In this document: positions 39,968 to 49,030 of the stretch, piece by piece
Numbering within the stretch: position 1 is the first letter of the stretch
Layout of the letters: each line of letters begins with the position of its first letter
Source: Limosilactobacillus caviae
GTDB lineage: Bacteria > Bacillota > Bacilli > Lactobacillales > Lactobacillaceae
Assembly (NCBI RefSeq): GCF_014635905.1
Contig: NZ_BMDS01000001.1
Span: 62,001 to 126,000 of the forward strand
DNA length: 64,000 nt
Reading direction: 5' to 3'
Translations under genes and position numbers: made by a program
Notes under the pieces: generated by a model
The model's database searches: none
What the model saw: only the letters and a program-made list of their open reading frames with translations
What the model was told of the DNA's origin: nothing

Positions 39968-41158
39968 TCACCTAATTGGGGGGATTTTCTTAATTAAAAA
40001 GCCAGTCAAAAAGCAGACAACAACCACTACTGGAGCAAGTTCAATCGCGATTAATAAAACTAAAACAATAATTGTTAATATTGGCTTTTCTAAAATGACA
40101 GTTAAACTAGCTGCTAAAACAACAACCGCGTTTATATGCATATCGCCTGGCAGGGCCATCGCACAAGCAACGCCGACTGCCACACTAGCGAAAATGGCAG
40201 GAAAAATTGTTCCGCCTCGCCACCCCATAGCAAAGCCAAGATTTGTCATAATAGCCTTAACCAAAGCAATTATTAACAAGAACGAAATCGAAAGTCCAAA
40301 TGCTTCGTGAGTAAAAGGAACAATCCGAAATTCTCCAGAAAATAAAATGTCACCTGTGAGCAATGAACTAAGAGCTAACACCAAACCAAAGATTCCGCCT
40401 TGCCAAACCTTTCCAAGCTTAGTATCAACAATTAAGGCCGACCAATTTTCACAACGAACAAATAGCCTGCCAAAAGCACAACCGACGAGAAAAGCTGGAA
40501 CTGCCGTTAATACGTTAATCCATTGCCAATTAATTTGGCGGTGGTGAATGCCAAAGACGCCTTCTTCAGGAAACATTTTAAAGATAATTGCTGCTCCCAC
40601 TATTCCAATAATAACGAGCAAGGACACGGACAATATCCGTTCTCGTCTACTATGAAATAATTCATTAAACCGTGGAGCAGATGCTAATTGTTGTGCGGTC
40701 ATTTTATCTCGCCAAACATTAACAGCCGATTGTTGAGACATAAATTTTGACCATCGCAAACGATCGCCAAGCCAATTTATCATACCGCTAGTTAAGACCG
40801 TTGTGGAAGCCTCTGGACCGACACTACCACCCGCACCAAGAACTAGTAACCCTAATAGGAAAGATTTCCACCATTTATGATAGTCGACATTTCCCTTAAG
40901 GCGGACACTAGTAAGAACTTCTTCAATCGTTAATGGATAGTTGCCCCATTTCTTATTTAAATAGCCAATTAAGAAACCTAGCGGGACGCAAACTACAAAT
41001 GGGTACCAAATTTTTATATTGCCCATATGTTGCAGGTAATCTGCCCAGATAAAATCAATTACCCAGTTCACTAAGTTTAAGTAGCCTGCTGTCACCATTC
41101 CGATTATCAGACTCCAAAGAATTGCATATATTCCTAATTGAGCGCGCCAATGCTTCAT
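39968..41158 (-). CDS. ClC-family chloride channel/antiporter
   Basis: This 396-residue integral membrane protein of the ClC family moves chloride (or fluoride) across the membrane, often in exchange for protons. The selectivity-filter helix region is GAGGSVGPEAS, the counterpart of G(R/K)EGP in other members, and GWRGGTIFPAIFAS gives the second pore motif. There are no CBS domains. It begins one base after the histidine kinase stop and uses an AGGAAAG inside the kinase gene, so it is the last gene of the alarmone synthetase/two-component operon and probably an effector of that signal pathway. Confidence 0.88.
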   Translation of the reverse strand: MKHWRAQLGIYAILWSLIIGMVTAGYLNLVNWVIDFIWADYLQHMGNIKIWYPFVVCVPLGFLIGYLNKKWGNYPLTIEEVLTSVRLKGNVDYHKWWKSFLLGLLVLGAGGSVGPEASTTVLTSGMINWLGDRLRWSKFMSQQSAVNVWRDKMTAQQLASAPRFNELFHSRRERILSVSLLVIIGIVGAAIIFKMFPEEGVFGIHHRQINWQWINVLTAVPAFLVGCAFGRLFVRCENWSALIVDTKLGKVWQGGIFGLVLALSSLLTGDILFSGEFRIVPFTHEAFGLSISFLLIIALVKAIMTNLGFAMGWRGGTIFPAIFASVAVGVACAMALPGDMHINAVVVLAASLTVILEKPILTIIVLVLLIAIELAPVVVVVCFLTGFLIKKIPPIR

Positions 41159-41159
41159 C

Positions 41160-42407
41160 TTACTTTCCTGCCTCTTTAAGTGTTACGTTAAACGCTAATT
41201 TCCCATCAGCATATTTAGCCGTGATTTTTCCTTTAAACATCTTCACAATATACTCTGCCATCGATAAGCCAATTCCAAAACCGGATTTCTTACCCTGAGT
41301 ATGGGATTCATCAACCCGATAAAATCGATTGAATAATTTTTTCACGTCAATCTTTTGCCCGTCTTGATAGCTATTGGCGACCCTAAGCACGATATTCCGA
41401 CCATAATTTGCCTGCGCAACTGTCAAATCTACCTCTCCATTAGGATCACAATACTTATTCGCATTATCCAATAGAATATTAATCAGTTCCCGTAAATAAT
41501 TTTCATCCGCATTAACAATCAGATCATCCTTTATTTTAACCTTAAATTGTTTTTGACCAGCCGATATCACACTCTTAAAGCTTCCAGCAGCTTCCCGTGC
41601 AACTTTACTAACGTTAACCGGTACCATTGTGGTTGTCGGCTGTTCCTGCATTCGAGCAAGTGATACAAGATTATTAATCAGTTTCGTCAAACGCTCAACC
41701 TGCTGCCGCGTACTGGTAGTCCATTCATTTTCACCACCAATAATCTCTTGCATTTCATTATTGGCTGAGATTACCGTTAACGGGGTTTTTAACTCGTGGC
41801 TTGCGTTAGTAATGAATTCTTTTTGTCGCTGTTCCGCCTGGATAATTGGCTGAATTGCCCGTTTAGAATAGAGGGTTAGGACGATTGTATAGAGAATAAG
41901 AACTACCAGCCCCAAAATTAACCCTGTATGCATCAACGATCTCGTTCGTGCCATTAACAAGGTCTCATCAAGGAAGACAATAACCTGCTGCCCACGCGTT
42001 TGGCGGGTCTTATACGCATAGGTTACCCCATGATAGTAGATTTGGCCTGTTTTAATCTTCTTTTTTACGACTCGGTTAGTCATAATTCGCGCATCGCGAG
42101 GACTAATCGTTGCGATTTGATCATCTTGAATTTCACTAATTTTATTATCTTGACCAGTGATAACCGTAAAGTAACGATATTGGTGCAGCCCCTCTCGCGA
42201 AAACTGTGGTTGGTTGTAAGAATCCACCTGAACGCCTTTTCGTGGAATCTGTCCATCATTATTAACCAGAATCGTTAAAACACTTTGAACTTCCTTATGT
42301 GCCCGATAATAAGTGAAAGCACACAGGCTGCCGACGATAGTTAGAATCACAAAGACTAACGCCGAAGTTGAAAGGGCAATAAATTTATAACGAAAACGTT
42401 GAATCAT
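41160..42407 (-). CDS. sensor histidine kinase
   Basis: This 415-residue kinase has two TM segments (about residues 10-35 and 160-185) flanking an extracellular sensor of about 120 residues. A cytoplasmic DHp/HATPase part follows. The phosphorylated His is in FITNASHELKTPLTVI, the N box near INILLDNANKY, and the G boxes in KSGFGIGLSMAEYIV. It pairs with the response regulator upstream, 12 bp away, with GTTAGGAGG before the ATG. No known sensor domain is visible in the loop, so the signal is not known. Confidence 0.92.
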   Translation of the reverse strand: MIQRFRYKFIALSTSALVFVILTIVGSLCAFTYYRAHKEVQSVLTILVNNDGQIPRKGVQVDSYNQPQFSREGLHQYRYFTVITGQDNKISEIQDDQIATISPRDARIMTNRVVKKKIKTGQIYYHGVTYAYKTRQTRGQQVIVFLDETLLMARTRSLMHTGLILGLVVLILYTIVLTLYSKRAIQPIIQAEQRQKEFITNASHELKTPLTVISANNEMQEIIGGENEWTTSTRQQVERLTKLINNLVSLARMQEQPTTTMVPVNVSKVAREAAGSFKSVISAGQKQFKVKIKDDLIVNADENYLRELINILLDNANKYCDPNGEVDLTVAQANYGRNIVLRVANSYQDGQKIDVKKLFNRFYRVDESHTQGKKSGFGIGLSMAEYIVKMFKGKITAKYADGKLAFNVTLKEAGK

Positions 42408-42419
42408 TGTGTGTTCCTC

Positions 42420-43085
42420 CTAACGAGCAATCATAAATGGTCCTTCTTTTTTTCCTGTAATTGTGACTTTTGATTGGATTGCCTGCAACTTCTGCCGTAA
42501 GTAACAAACATTAATCCATAAATCCTCTTGGTCCGCCTGTTCTTCTTCGTCCCATCCATGGCTTAGCAGTTCATTGACGGAAAGTTCCTTACCCGCGTTT
42601 AAAATAAAGTATTGTAATAGCCTGTTTTCTTTATTCGTGAGACTAATTGAATTATGGCTCTGCAATGACTGATCGTTACCATCAAGAGTTAGGTCACCAA
42701 ATTCAAGAATACCATTCTCATAATCGTCATCGCGGCGTTGTCGTGACCTTAAACGGGCTAATAATTCCTTTAGGGAGAACGGCTTTGTTAAATAATCATC
42801 GGCCCCGGCATCCAGCCCATTAACACGGTCATCTTCTTCACCCATCGCCGTCAGCATCATTACATAGGTTCGGTTTCCCGCGGCCCTAATCTCCGCCAAT
42901 GCTTCTAGCCCTGTCTTCACCGGCATCATAATATCTAAAATAATCACATCATAGGCATTTTGCTTTGCACTATCAACTGCTGCTTGACCGTTATTGACAA
43001 CATCAACTTGGTAACCACTCGCAGTCATTGCAGTTTTTAAGACTTTTGCTAACTGCTGTTCATCTTCTGCCACTAATATTCGCAT
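42420..43085 (-). CDS. OmpR-type response regulator
   Basis: This 221-residue regulator has a receiver domain at residues 1-120 with acidic pocket ED at 7-8 and phospho-accepting Asp51 in IILDIMMP, and Lys in LTKPF. A winged helix C-terminal domain (NKENRLLQYFILNAGKELSVNELL) binds DNA. The ATG of MRILVAED at 43085 is chosen because GAGAGG lies nine bases upstream. An in-frame upstream extension would overlap that site and the previous gene. It starts one base after the alarmone synthetase stop. Confidence 0.93.
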   Translation of the reverse strand: MRILVAEDEQQLAKVLKTAMTASGYQVDVVNNGQAAVDSAKQNAYDVIILDIMMPVKTGLEALAEIRAAGNRTYVMMLTAMGEEDDRVNGLDAGADDYLTKPFSLKELLARLRSRQRRDDDYENGILEFGDLTLDGNDQSLQSHNSISLTNKENRLLQYFILNAGKELSVNELLSHGWDEEEQADQEDLWINVCYLRQKLQAIQSKVTITGKKEGPFMIAR

Positions 43086-43086
43086 T

Positions 43087-43710
43087 TTAATCGTCCTCTC
43101 CCGCACTTGAATTAATCAATTGACGAATCGTTTGCATCTGAACATCACAAGAGGCTAACTGGTCAGCGCATCGCTTTAATTCACGTCCAATTCGCTCTGG
43201 ATTAGCAATGTTGTGCTTATATTTCATTTCATGTTCAAGACTTGCCCATGAATCCATCGCAATGGTTCGCAATTGAATCTCAACATAAAAATGTCCGGGC
43301 TGATTCCCGTCAATATCGCGATATGGTGCAGTTTCATCAATAATTACATGATAGCTGCGGTAACCATTGGGCTTTGCATTTGTTATATAATCTTTTTCTT
43401 TAATGATTTGACACCAATCAGCTTGCCGTAATTGTTCAAGGCACCGGTCAATGTCACTAATAAAATTACACACAATCCGTACACCAACTGCATCTCGACA
43501 CTTGCGCAAGGCTGATTCTGTACTGACTGGATAGCCCTTGCGTTCGCACTTTTCTGTCATACTTTCAGGTGTCTTTACCCGCGCAATTAAATGCTCATAA
43601 AGTTTAGGCTGTTTATTATAAACTGCCTGTTGATTTAGTTGCTTAATACGTTCAGTTGTCAGCGACAAAATTTCGGGCAAAATCTCATCATATGGACCGT
43701 AGATTGTCAT
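43087..43710 (-). CDS. small alarmone synthetase (RelA/SpoT-domain protein)
   Basis: This 207-residue protein contains only a RelA/SpoT synthetase domain, like RelP/RelQ (YwaC/YjbM), and so should make (p)ppGpp or pGpp from GDP/GTP/GMP with ATP. The typical stretches are RDAVGVRIVC, DYITNAKPNGYRSYHVII and VEIQLRTIAMDSWASLEHEMKYK. The hydrolase domain and the TGS/ACT regulatory domains of long Rel are absent. It is the first gene of a four-gene operon with a two-component system and a ClC channel. GGAGG lies eight bases before the ATG. Confidence 0.88.
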   Translation of the reverse strand: MTIYGPYDEILPEILSLTTERIKQLNQQAVYNKQPKLYEHLIARVKTPESMTEKCERKGYPVSTESALRKCRDAVGVRIVCNFISDIDRCLEQLRQADWCQIIKEKDYITNAKPNGYRSYHVIIDETAPYRDIDGNQPGHFYVEIQLRTIAMDSWASLEHEMKYKHNIANPERIGRELKRCADQLASCDVQMQTIRQLINSSAGEDD

Positions 43711-43735
43711 CGCAGTTTCCTCCTTTAATTTGAAT

Positions 43736-43741
43736 ATTATA
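43736..43741 (-). promoter_or_regulatory. -10 box of the alarmone synthetase operon
   Basis: A perfect TATAAT on the minus strand lies about 26 bases upstream of the ATG, giving a short leader. The matching -35 (TTTTAT at 17 bp) is weak, which suggests an activator or low basal use. Confidence 0.5.
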
Positions 43742-43791
43742 ACAGGCGATAGTTTTTTATAAAATGCAACTTTATCCTTTCTTAATTTTCC

Positions 43792-44286
43792 TTACTCCGT
43801 TCGTAATAAGCTAACATCATTATTAACCTGTTTCTTTTGCTCCCTCGTACGATAAAATTTTTGGACAAGGTCTTTTTCAGTCACTTCTTTAACATGGAGC
43901 TGGTTGCCGTCATGGTCAGCATATTTAATCGTAACCGACTGATTATCATGCGCGTTGAAAAAGATAATTGGCGATGCTGTTTTATCCGACGCAACTAAAT
44001 AACTATAATCTTTAACTCCAGTCGGAACAGTATCTCCTGGTTTAACTACACCATAAATTAGATTACTATTACGCAGTTGTTCCTTCACCCAATCCGGATA
44101 AATTTCAAGCCCCACTAATATGCCTATCTGCTGGTCTGTAAGCTCTATAGTTAAGCCTTTGTCAACTTGGCTACTGCTATTATTCGGTGCATTATGATTA
44201 CTTTCTTGCCTATTTCGGATAAAAGTCCCGATTCCAATACAAATAATTAAGGTAAATATAATAATTAAAATTCGTTTTTTCATCAT
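43792..44286 (-). CDS. small membrane-anchored extracellular protein of unknown function
   Basis: This 164-residue protein starts with a basic KKR and a hydrophobic stretch (RILIIIFTLIICIGIGTFI), and then an Asn/Ser-rich linker and a soluble domain of about 120 residues (LTDQQIGILVGLEIYPDWVKEQL and GDTVPTGVKDYSYLVASD). There is no lipobox cysteine or clear signal peptidase site, so it is probably a type II anchored protein. It recalls small secreted proteins of lactobacilli, but I cannot name a family with confidence. It lies between pgmB and the alarmone synthetase gene on the same strand, with a pgmB terminator in between. Confidence 0.65.
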   Translation of the reverse strand: MMKKRILIIIFTLIICIGIGTFIRNRQESNHNAPNNSSSQVDKGLTIELTDQQIGILVGLEIYPDWVKEQLRNSNLIYGVVKPGDTVPTGVKDYSYLVASDKTASPIIFFNAHDNQSVTIKYADHDGNQLHVKEVTEKDLVQKFYRTREQKKQVNNDVSLLRTE

Positions 44287-44291
44287 CTCAT

Positions 44292-44334
44292 ACCAAAAAA
44301 GCCCGCCTAGATATTTCTAAGCGAACTTTTTATA
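44292..44334 (-). terminator. terminator of the maltose operon
   Basis: On the minus strand AAAGTTCGCTTAGA and CTAGGCGGGCTTTT form an imperfect hairpin followed by TTTT, after the pgmB stop. Confidence 0.78.
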
Positions 44335-44358
44335 AATTATTAGGAAAGCTAGATTTTA

Positions 44359-45021
44359 CTAGTCCATTTGAGCCTTAACTGCAGCTAATGATACATCACC
44401 AGTCTTAGCGAACTTAACATCAGCATCCTTAAGGTCAGCCCCAAAGCCGATTGATAATTCGCCAGCACGGTTAATTGATTCAACACCAGCTTGGGCATCT
44501 TCTAAACCAGCTACTTGGTCAGCAGGAAGGTCCATCAACTTAGCAGCTTCTAAGTAAATTTCTGGATCTGGCTTACCATGGCTCAAGTTTGCTGGATTAA
44601 CGATTCCTTCAAAGTAATCAGTTAATTGCAAGTACTTGAGAACCTTAGGAGCATTCTTAGAAGCAGAAGCCAATACAATATGGTAGCCATTAGCCTTTAA
44701 TTCGTCTAAGAAATCTTTCATTCCTGGCAAAATATCAGCAGGCGTTAAAGTTTCAACTAACTTGATATAGTTATCATTCTTTTCGGTTGCCAAAGCTTCT
44801 TTTTCTTCTTGAGTGTAGTCATTTTCATGACCGCCAGCCTTTAAGATTAACTCTAATGAATCCATTCGGCTAACACCCTTTAATGCATCAGCTAATTCGG
44901 GAGTCCATTCAGTTCCCACCTTATCAGCTAGTTGGTGCCATGCTTGACCGTGAAAACGGGCAGTATCAGCAATAACACCATCAAGGTCAAATGCAAAACC
45001 CTTCAAATCTTCAAACTTCAT
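44359..45021 (-). CDS. pgmB: beta-phosphoglucomutase
   Basis: This 220-residue HAD-family enzyme converts beta-glucose-1-phosphate, the product of maltose phosphorylase, to glucose-6-phosphate. Asp12 and Asp14 in FAFDLDGV are the phospho-accepting nucleophile and the acid/base. HAQAW-like HGQAWHQ, LASASKNAP and KPDPEIYLEAAKL.GLEDAQAGVE complete the family pattern. The ATG at 45021 is chosen for its GGAGG eight bases upstream. An earlier in-frame start overlaps that site. It directly follows mapA, so the two steps of intracellular maltose use are co-expressed. Confidence 0.95.
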   Translation of the reverse strand: MKFEDLKGFAFDLDGVIADTARFHGQAWHQLADKVGTEWTPELADALKGVSRMDSLELILKAGGHENDYTQEEKEALATEKNDNYIKLVETLTPADILPGMKDFLDELKANGYHIVLASASKNAPKVLKYLQLTDYFEGIVNPANLSHGKPDPEIYLEAAKLMDLPADQVAGLEDAQAGVESINRAGELSIGFGADLKDADVKFAKTGDVSLAAVKAQMD

Positions 45022-45039
45022 CTCAAATGCCTCCAACAA

Positions 45040-47292
45040 TTACTTTAATTCAAGCTTCTTGCCGTCAAGATCAATTGTGATTGGGTCACCTGATACTAAG
45101 TCAATCTTAGTACCGTGCTTATCAACCTTAACCTTCAAGATCCGACCACGGAACATTTGACGGAATTGGTATGAATCCCACTTCTTAGGAAGGAATGGTG
45201 CATAGTGTAATTCATCACCACGAACCCGCATACCAGCAAATCCTTGAACAATATCAAGCCAACTACCAGTCATTGAAGTGATGTGCAAACCATCAGAAGT
45301 ATCATTGTTGTAGTTATCAAGGTCAAGACGTGCTGAACGTTCATATAATTCAACGGCTTTGTCTTCGTAACCAATATCAGCAGCAATGATTGAGTAAACT
45401 GAAGCTGAAAGACTTGATTCGTGAACAGTAAATTGTTCATAGAAGTCGAAGTTGTTCTTCTTTTGTTCCTTTGTAAAGTCATCAATGAAGTCCCAGAGAC
45501 CTTGGATAACGTCACCTTGCTTTACGTATGGTGAACGTAAAATCCGATCCCATGACCAGTGTTGGTTAATTGGTAATTGGTCACTTGGAATATCAGCAAC
45601 TGGCTTAAGATCTTTGTCCATGAAGCCATCGTTTTCTGGGAAGATATCACGTTCCTTATCGTATGGAAGGTACATGTTATCAACAATTGACTTCCATTGA
45701 CGCTTTTCATCTTCAGAAACATTGAGCTTCTTAGCAACATCGCTGTCTACTTCATCCAAGATTTCTAGGGTGTACTTAAGAGTCCAGCGACAAAGCAAGT
45801 TAGTGTACCAGTCGTTGTTTACGTTGTTATCGTATTCATCAGGACCAGTTACCGCGTGAAGCATGTACTTGTTCTTACGTTGTGAGTAGTGTACCCGGTC
45901 AGCCCAGAAACGAGAAATTTCAGTAAGAACTTCTGCACCTTCATTAAGAACGTATGACTTGTCGCCAGTGTACTTAGTGTAAAGGTAGATGGCAAAAGCA
46001 ATGTCCCCGTTACGGTGAATTTCTTCAAAAGTGATTTCCCATTCGTTGTGACATTCAATACCATTGAAAGTAACCATTGGGAATAATGCACCCTTCAAGT
46101 GTTGTTCCTTAGCGTTAACAAAAGCTCCGTCCAATTGCTTGTAACGGTACATTAATAAGTTACGTGCAATTTCTGGATTGGCAACACCAAGGTAAACAGG
46201 AATACAGTAAGCTTCAGTATCCCAGTAAGTAGCACCACCGTACTTTTCACCAGTGAACCCTTTAGGACTGATGTTAAGACGGTCATCGTTACCGTAGTAA
46301 GTTGAGAATAATTCAAAGAGGTTAAAGCGGATACCCTGTTGAGCACCTTCGTCCCCTTCAATTTCAACATCAGACTTAACCCAACGGTCTGCCCATTCGT
46401 TAATGTGTGGGGCAAGTAAGTCATCAAAGCTTTGCGTATCAAGTTTTGCGCTTAATTCGTCAAGGTTCTTTTCAATTTCTTCTTGAGTATCGTAGTCACG
46501 AGAAGTCATTACAATACTCCGCTTTTCAAAGTTAACTTCCTTACCAGCAGCTACAGTACCTTCAAAGGTGTTGTATGCGTGCTTTTCATCAGTACCATCA
46601 CCAGCATGGTCAAGGTTTGTCTTTGAAGTAGTCTTCATTCCAACGATGAATTGTGGAGTACCGAAGTCGTTTTCCTTAGTCATGGAAGTCAATTCAGCAT
46701 GTTCACCATTAGCGGACTTGCCTAAAACATTCCAGAATTGTTCATCGTAGTTAGCATCTTCATTGTATACGTCAGCATCAATCATGCTTGTGATTTCAAC
46801 TTTAGCATCGCTGTTGCCGCGATTCTTAATGTGAAGACGTTGACCAACTAATTCTTTTTGAGTAGCACTAACGAAACGTTCGAAGTTGAAGTACATTTCA
46901 GTACCGCCAATTTCAACAGTAAATTCACGTTCTAAGACACCGCGCTTCATGTCAAGATCAAGCTTGAAGTCTTTTGGTGTTTGCTTAGCTAAATCTAGTT
47001 GTTCACCATTAACCTTAATGATTAATTTCATGAAGTTAACAGCATTGATCATCTTACCAAAGTACTTAGGATAACCAATCTTCCACCAACCAACACGAGT
47101 CTTGTCAGGGAACCAAACACCACCAAGGTAAACACCTTCCATGTGGTCACCGCTGTAACCTTCTTCAAAGAAGCCACGCATACCAAGGTTTTCATTGGCT
47201 AAACTAGTCATTGATTCTTGCAAACGCTTGTCTTGTGGATCCCACTTGTGAGTAGCTACATGCCAAGGGGCAATATCAAATGTACGTTTCAT
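45040..47292 (-). CDS. mapA: maltose phosphorylase (GH65)
   Basis: This 750-residue enzyme cleaves maltose with inorganic phosphate to beta-glucose-1-phosphate and glucose, saving ATP. The catalytic acid Glu486 lies in VTGPDEYDNN, one residue from the known Glu487 of the L. brevis enzyme. ECHNEWEITFEEIHRNG and GGATYWDTEAY are further conserved stretches of the (alpha/alpha)6 barrel. The protein is cytoplasmic, with no signal peptide. It is the middle gene of the operon MFS transporter-mapA-pgmB. A family shift to kojibiose or trehalose phosphorylase is possible, but the neighbourhood favours maltose. Confidence 0.96.
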   Translation of the reverse strand: MKRTFDIAPWHVATHKWDPQDKRLQESMTSLANENLGMRGFFEEGYSGDHMEGVYLGGVWFPDKTRVGWWKIGYPKYFGKMINAVNFMKLIIKVNGEQLDLAKQTPKDFKLDLDMKRGVLEREFTVEIGGTEMYFNFERFVSATQKELVGQRLHIKNRGNSDAKVEITSMIDADVYNEDANYDEQFWNVLGKSANGEHAELTSMTKENDFGTPQFIVGMKTTSKTNLDHAGDGTDEKHAYNTFEGTVAAGKEVNFEKRSIVMTSRDYDTQEEIEKNLDELSAKLDTQSFDDLLAPHINEWADRWVKSDVEIEGDEGAQQGIRFNLFELFSTYYGNDDRLNISPKGFTGEKYGGATYWDTEAYCIPVYLGVANPEIARNLLMYRYKQLDGAFVNAKEQHLKGALFPMVTFNGIECHNEWEITFEEIHRNGDIAFAIYLYTKYTGDKSYVLNEGAEVLTEISRFWADRVHYSQRKNKYMLHAVTGPDEYDNNVNNDWYTNLLCRWTLKYTLEILDEVDSDVAKKLNVSEDEKRQWKSIVDNMYLPYDKERDIFPENDGFMDKDLKPVADIPSDQLPINQHWSWDRILRSPYVKQGDVIQGLWDFIDDFTKEQKKNNFDFYEQFTVHESSLSASVYSIIAADIGYEDKAVELYERSARLDLDNYNNDTSDGLHITSMTGSWLDIVQGFAGMRVRGDELHYAPFLPKKWDSYQFRQMFRGRILKVKVDKHGTKIDLVSGDPITIDLDGKKLELK

Positions 47293-47384
47293 TAAAATCT
47301 CAATTCCTTTCGTCTGAAATAAAGGTAGTTTTCAACCCGCCTTTATTATAACTTAATTAATTTATTTATTTTATTAATAACTCT

Positions 47385-48734
47385 CTATTCAGCATAAGTT
47401 TCCTTGATTGTGGCAACGGAAATAGCACCGAGGGCCATAACGATACCAGCAAGGATAAACATGTGAACTTGTGAGTGACCAAATAATGGGAATAAAGCAA
47501 AACTCAATAATGAAGCAACAATCTGTGGTAAACAAATTGAACCGTTAAATAGTCCAAGATAAGTACCCATGTGCTTACCAGTCAACGCATTAGTAACAAT
47601 GGTTAATGGGTAAGTGTTCATAGCAGCCCATGCAATACCTACAAGGGTGTATGAAACAATCAGTGTCCATTGGTCGTGAACAAAGAATACTGAAATAAAT
47701 CCAAGAGCACCGAGAAGTAAACTACCACCATAACCAAGCTTGTGGTACTTGTTAGGCACCTTAGCTAAAACATATGACCAGATAACAGCCGCGATTGATT
47801 GAACAGCTGCAAGCACACCGTACCAGTTACCAGCAGCTTGGTAACCAGCAGATGTAGCATCAACAGTATTCCAAACGTTCTTTGCGATTGCCCCAGCTGA
47901 GTATGTCCAGAGGTATTGGAATGCAAACCAGCAGAAGAATTGAACAAGAGTAACCGTCCAGAATGCCTTTGGTGCATGTTTTAAGAGTGTGAACCAGTTT
48001 CCACCCTCTTTGTTATCATCTTCAGAAATACCATGGTACTTAGCATATGTTGCCGGATCATATTCGTGAACCCGGAAAACAGTAAATAAACTAGTAACAA
48101 CTAACAATGCTGCTCCAACGTAGAAGGCAATGATAACTGAATCAGGAACAACACCCCGTTTAGCAGTGTTACGAACCCCGAACCATGCAGTTAAGATGAA
48201 TGGGAAAACGGCAGCCAAAACGGCACCAGTGTTTGATAAGAAACTTTGAATCCCATATGCATAACTCTTTTGGTCATCATTAACCATATCACCAACCATC
48301 ATCTTGAATGGCTGCATAGCCACGTTTGATGAAAGGTCAAGTAAAGCAACAGTAATTGCACCGAACCAAAGGGCAGCCAGTGAACCATACCCGAAACCGA
48401 AACTTCCTGAATTAGGAAGCAAAATCATAACAATAACAGCAACGATCATTCCCAATAGTAAGTATGGTAACCGCCGACCACCTAATTTAGGTGCCCATGT
48501 ACGGTCTGAATAATAACCAATGATTGGTTGAACAATCAAACCAGCTAATGGTGGTAAGATGAAGAACCAGCCAAGGTTGTTAGGGTCGGCCCCAATAGTT
48601 TGGAAGATCCGACTCATTTGAGAACTCTGCAAAGTAAATGCTGTCTGAACACCAAGGAATCCAAAGTTGATCATCCAGATAGTACTCTTTGAGAGAGTTG
48701 GTAATCCAGCCCCAGCGGACTTTTCTTGACTCAT
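47385..48734 (-). CDS. MFS maltose transporter
   Basis: This 449-residue MFS protein with 12 TM segments is the first gene of the maltose operon, so it is the best candidate for maltose uptake. It shares long stretches with the transporter at 5.8 kb (SSQMSRIFQTIGADPNNLGWFFILPP, GGRRLPYLL and AGYQAAGNWYGVL). The ATG of MSQEKSAG at 48734 is supported by AGGAG nine bases upstream. The TTG three codons earlier is less likely. A LacI-type operator overlaps the -35 of its promoter. Confidence 0.88.
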   Translation of the reverse strand: MSQEKSAGAGLPTLSKSTIWMINFGFLGVQTAFTLQSSQMSRIFQTIGADPNNLGWFFILPPLAGLIVQPIIGYYSDRTWAPKLGGRRLPYLLLGMIVAVIVMILLPNSGSFGFGYGSLAALWFGAITVALLDLSSNVAMQPFKMMVGDMVNDDQKSYAYGIQSFLSNTGAVLAAVFPFILTAWFGVRNTAKRGVVPDSVIIAFYVGAALLVVTSLFTVFRVHEYDPATYAKYHGISEDDNKEGGNWFTLLKHAPKAFWTVTLVQFFCWFAFQYLWTYSAGAIAKNVWNTVDATSAGYQAAGNWYGVLAAVQSIAAVIWSYVLAKVPNKYHKLGYGGSLLLGALGFISVFFVHDQWTLIVSYTLVGIAWAAMNTYPLTIVTNALTGKHMGTYLGLFNGSICLPQIVASLLSFALFPLFGHSQVHMFILAGIVMALGAISVATIKETYAE

Positions 48735-48783
48735 TGCTAACAACTCCTTAACTTATAAAATAGTTCCAAAAGACACTTATTAT

Positions 48784-48796
48784 TGTAAGCGCTTCA
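48784..48796. promoter_or_regulatory. cre-like element in the maltose operon leader
   Basis: The sequence contains the palindrome AAGCGCTT with GTAA on one side, a near-cre site with one half shortened. It lies downstream of the -10 box of the maltose operon. Confidence 0.5.
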
Positions 48797-48814
48797 TGTA
48801 TTTTTGCAATATTA

Positions 48815-48843
48815 ATGATATCAAATTTAAAATATTTGTGCAA
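48815..48843 (-). promoter_or_regulatory. maltose operon promoter
   Basis: On the minus strand -35 TTGCAC (48838-48843) and -10 TATCAT (48815-48820) are 17 bp apart. Transcription would start near 48808. Confidence 0.65.
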
Positions 48844-48855
48844 CCGATTGCACAA
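48836..48855. promoter_or_regulatory. LacI/MalR-type operator over the -35 of the maltose operon
   Basis: TTGTGCAACCGATTGCACAA has perfect 8-bp arms and the central GCAANCGNTTGC pattern of MalR-type LacI operators. It covers the whole -35 box, so a bound protein would block the polymerase. Confidence 0.75.
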
Positions 48856-48966
48856 CTTTTTTTAGAAAGAGTTATATTTTTTGCAATTTAAAGTTATTGC
48901 CATGAATAGGTCCAATCTTAAGCTTATATTAATTAATTATTTAAAATATATTCACTTAAATTAATA

Positions 48967-49012
48967 AAGAAGGTTAGTGATTGAAGCTTTCCTAATCACT
49001 AACCTTCTTAAC
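48967..49012 (-). terminator. thiolase terminator
   Basis: Perfect 16-bp arms (AAGAAGGTTAGTGATT and its complement) are followed by a T-rich stretch on the minus strand. Confidence 0.82.
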
Positions 49013-49030
49013 TATTAATAATATTCATTA

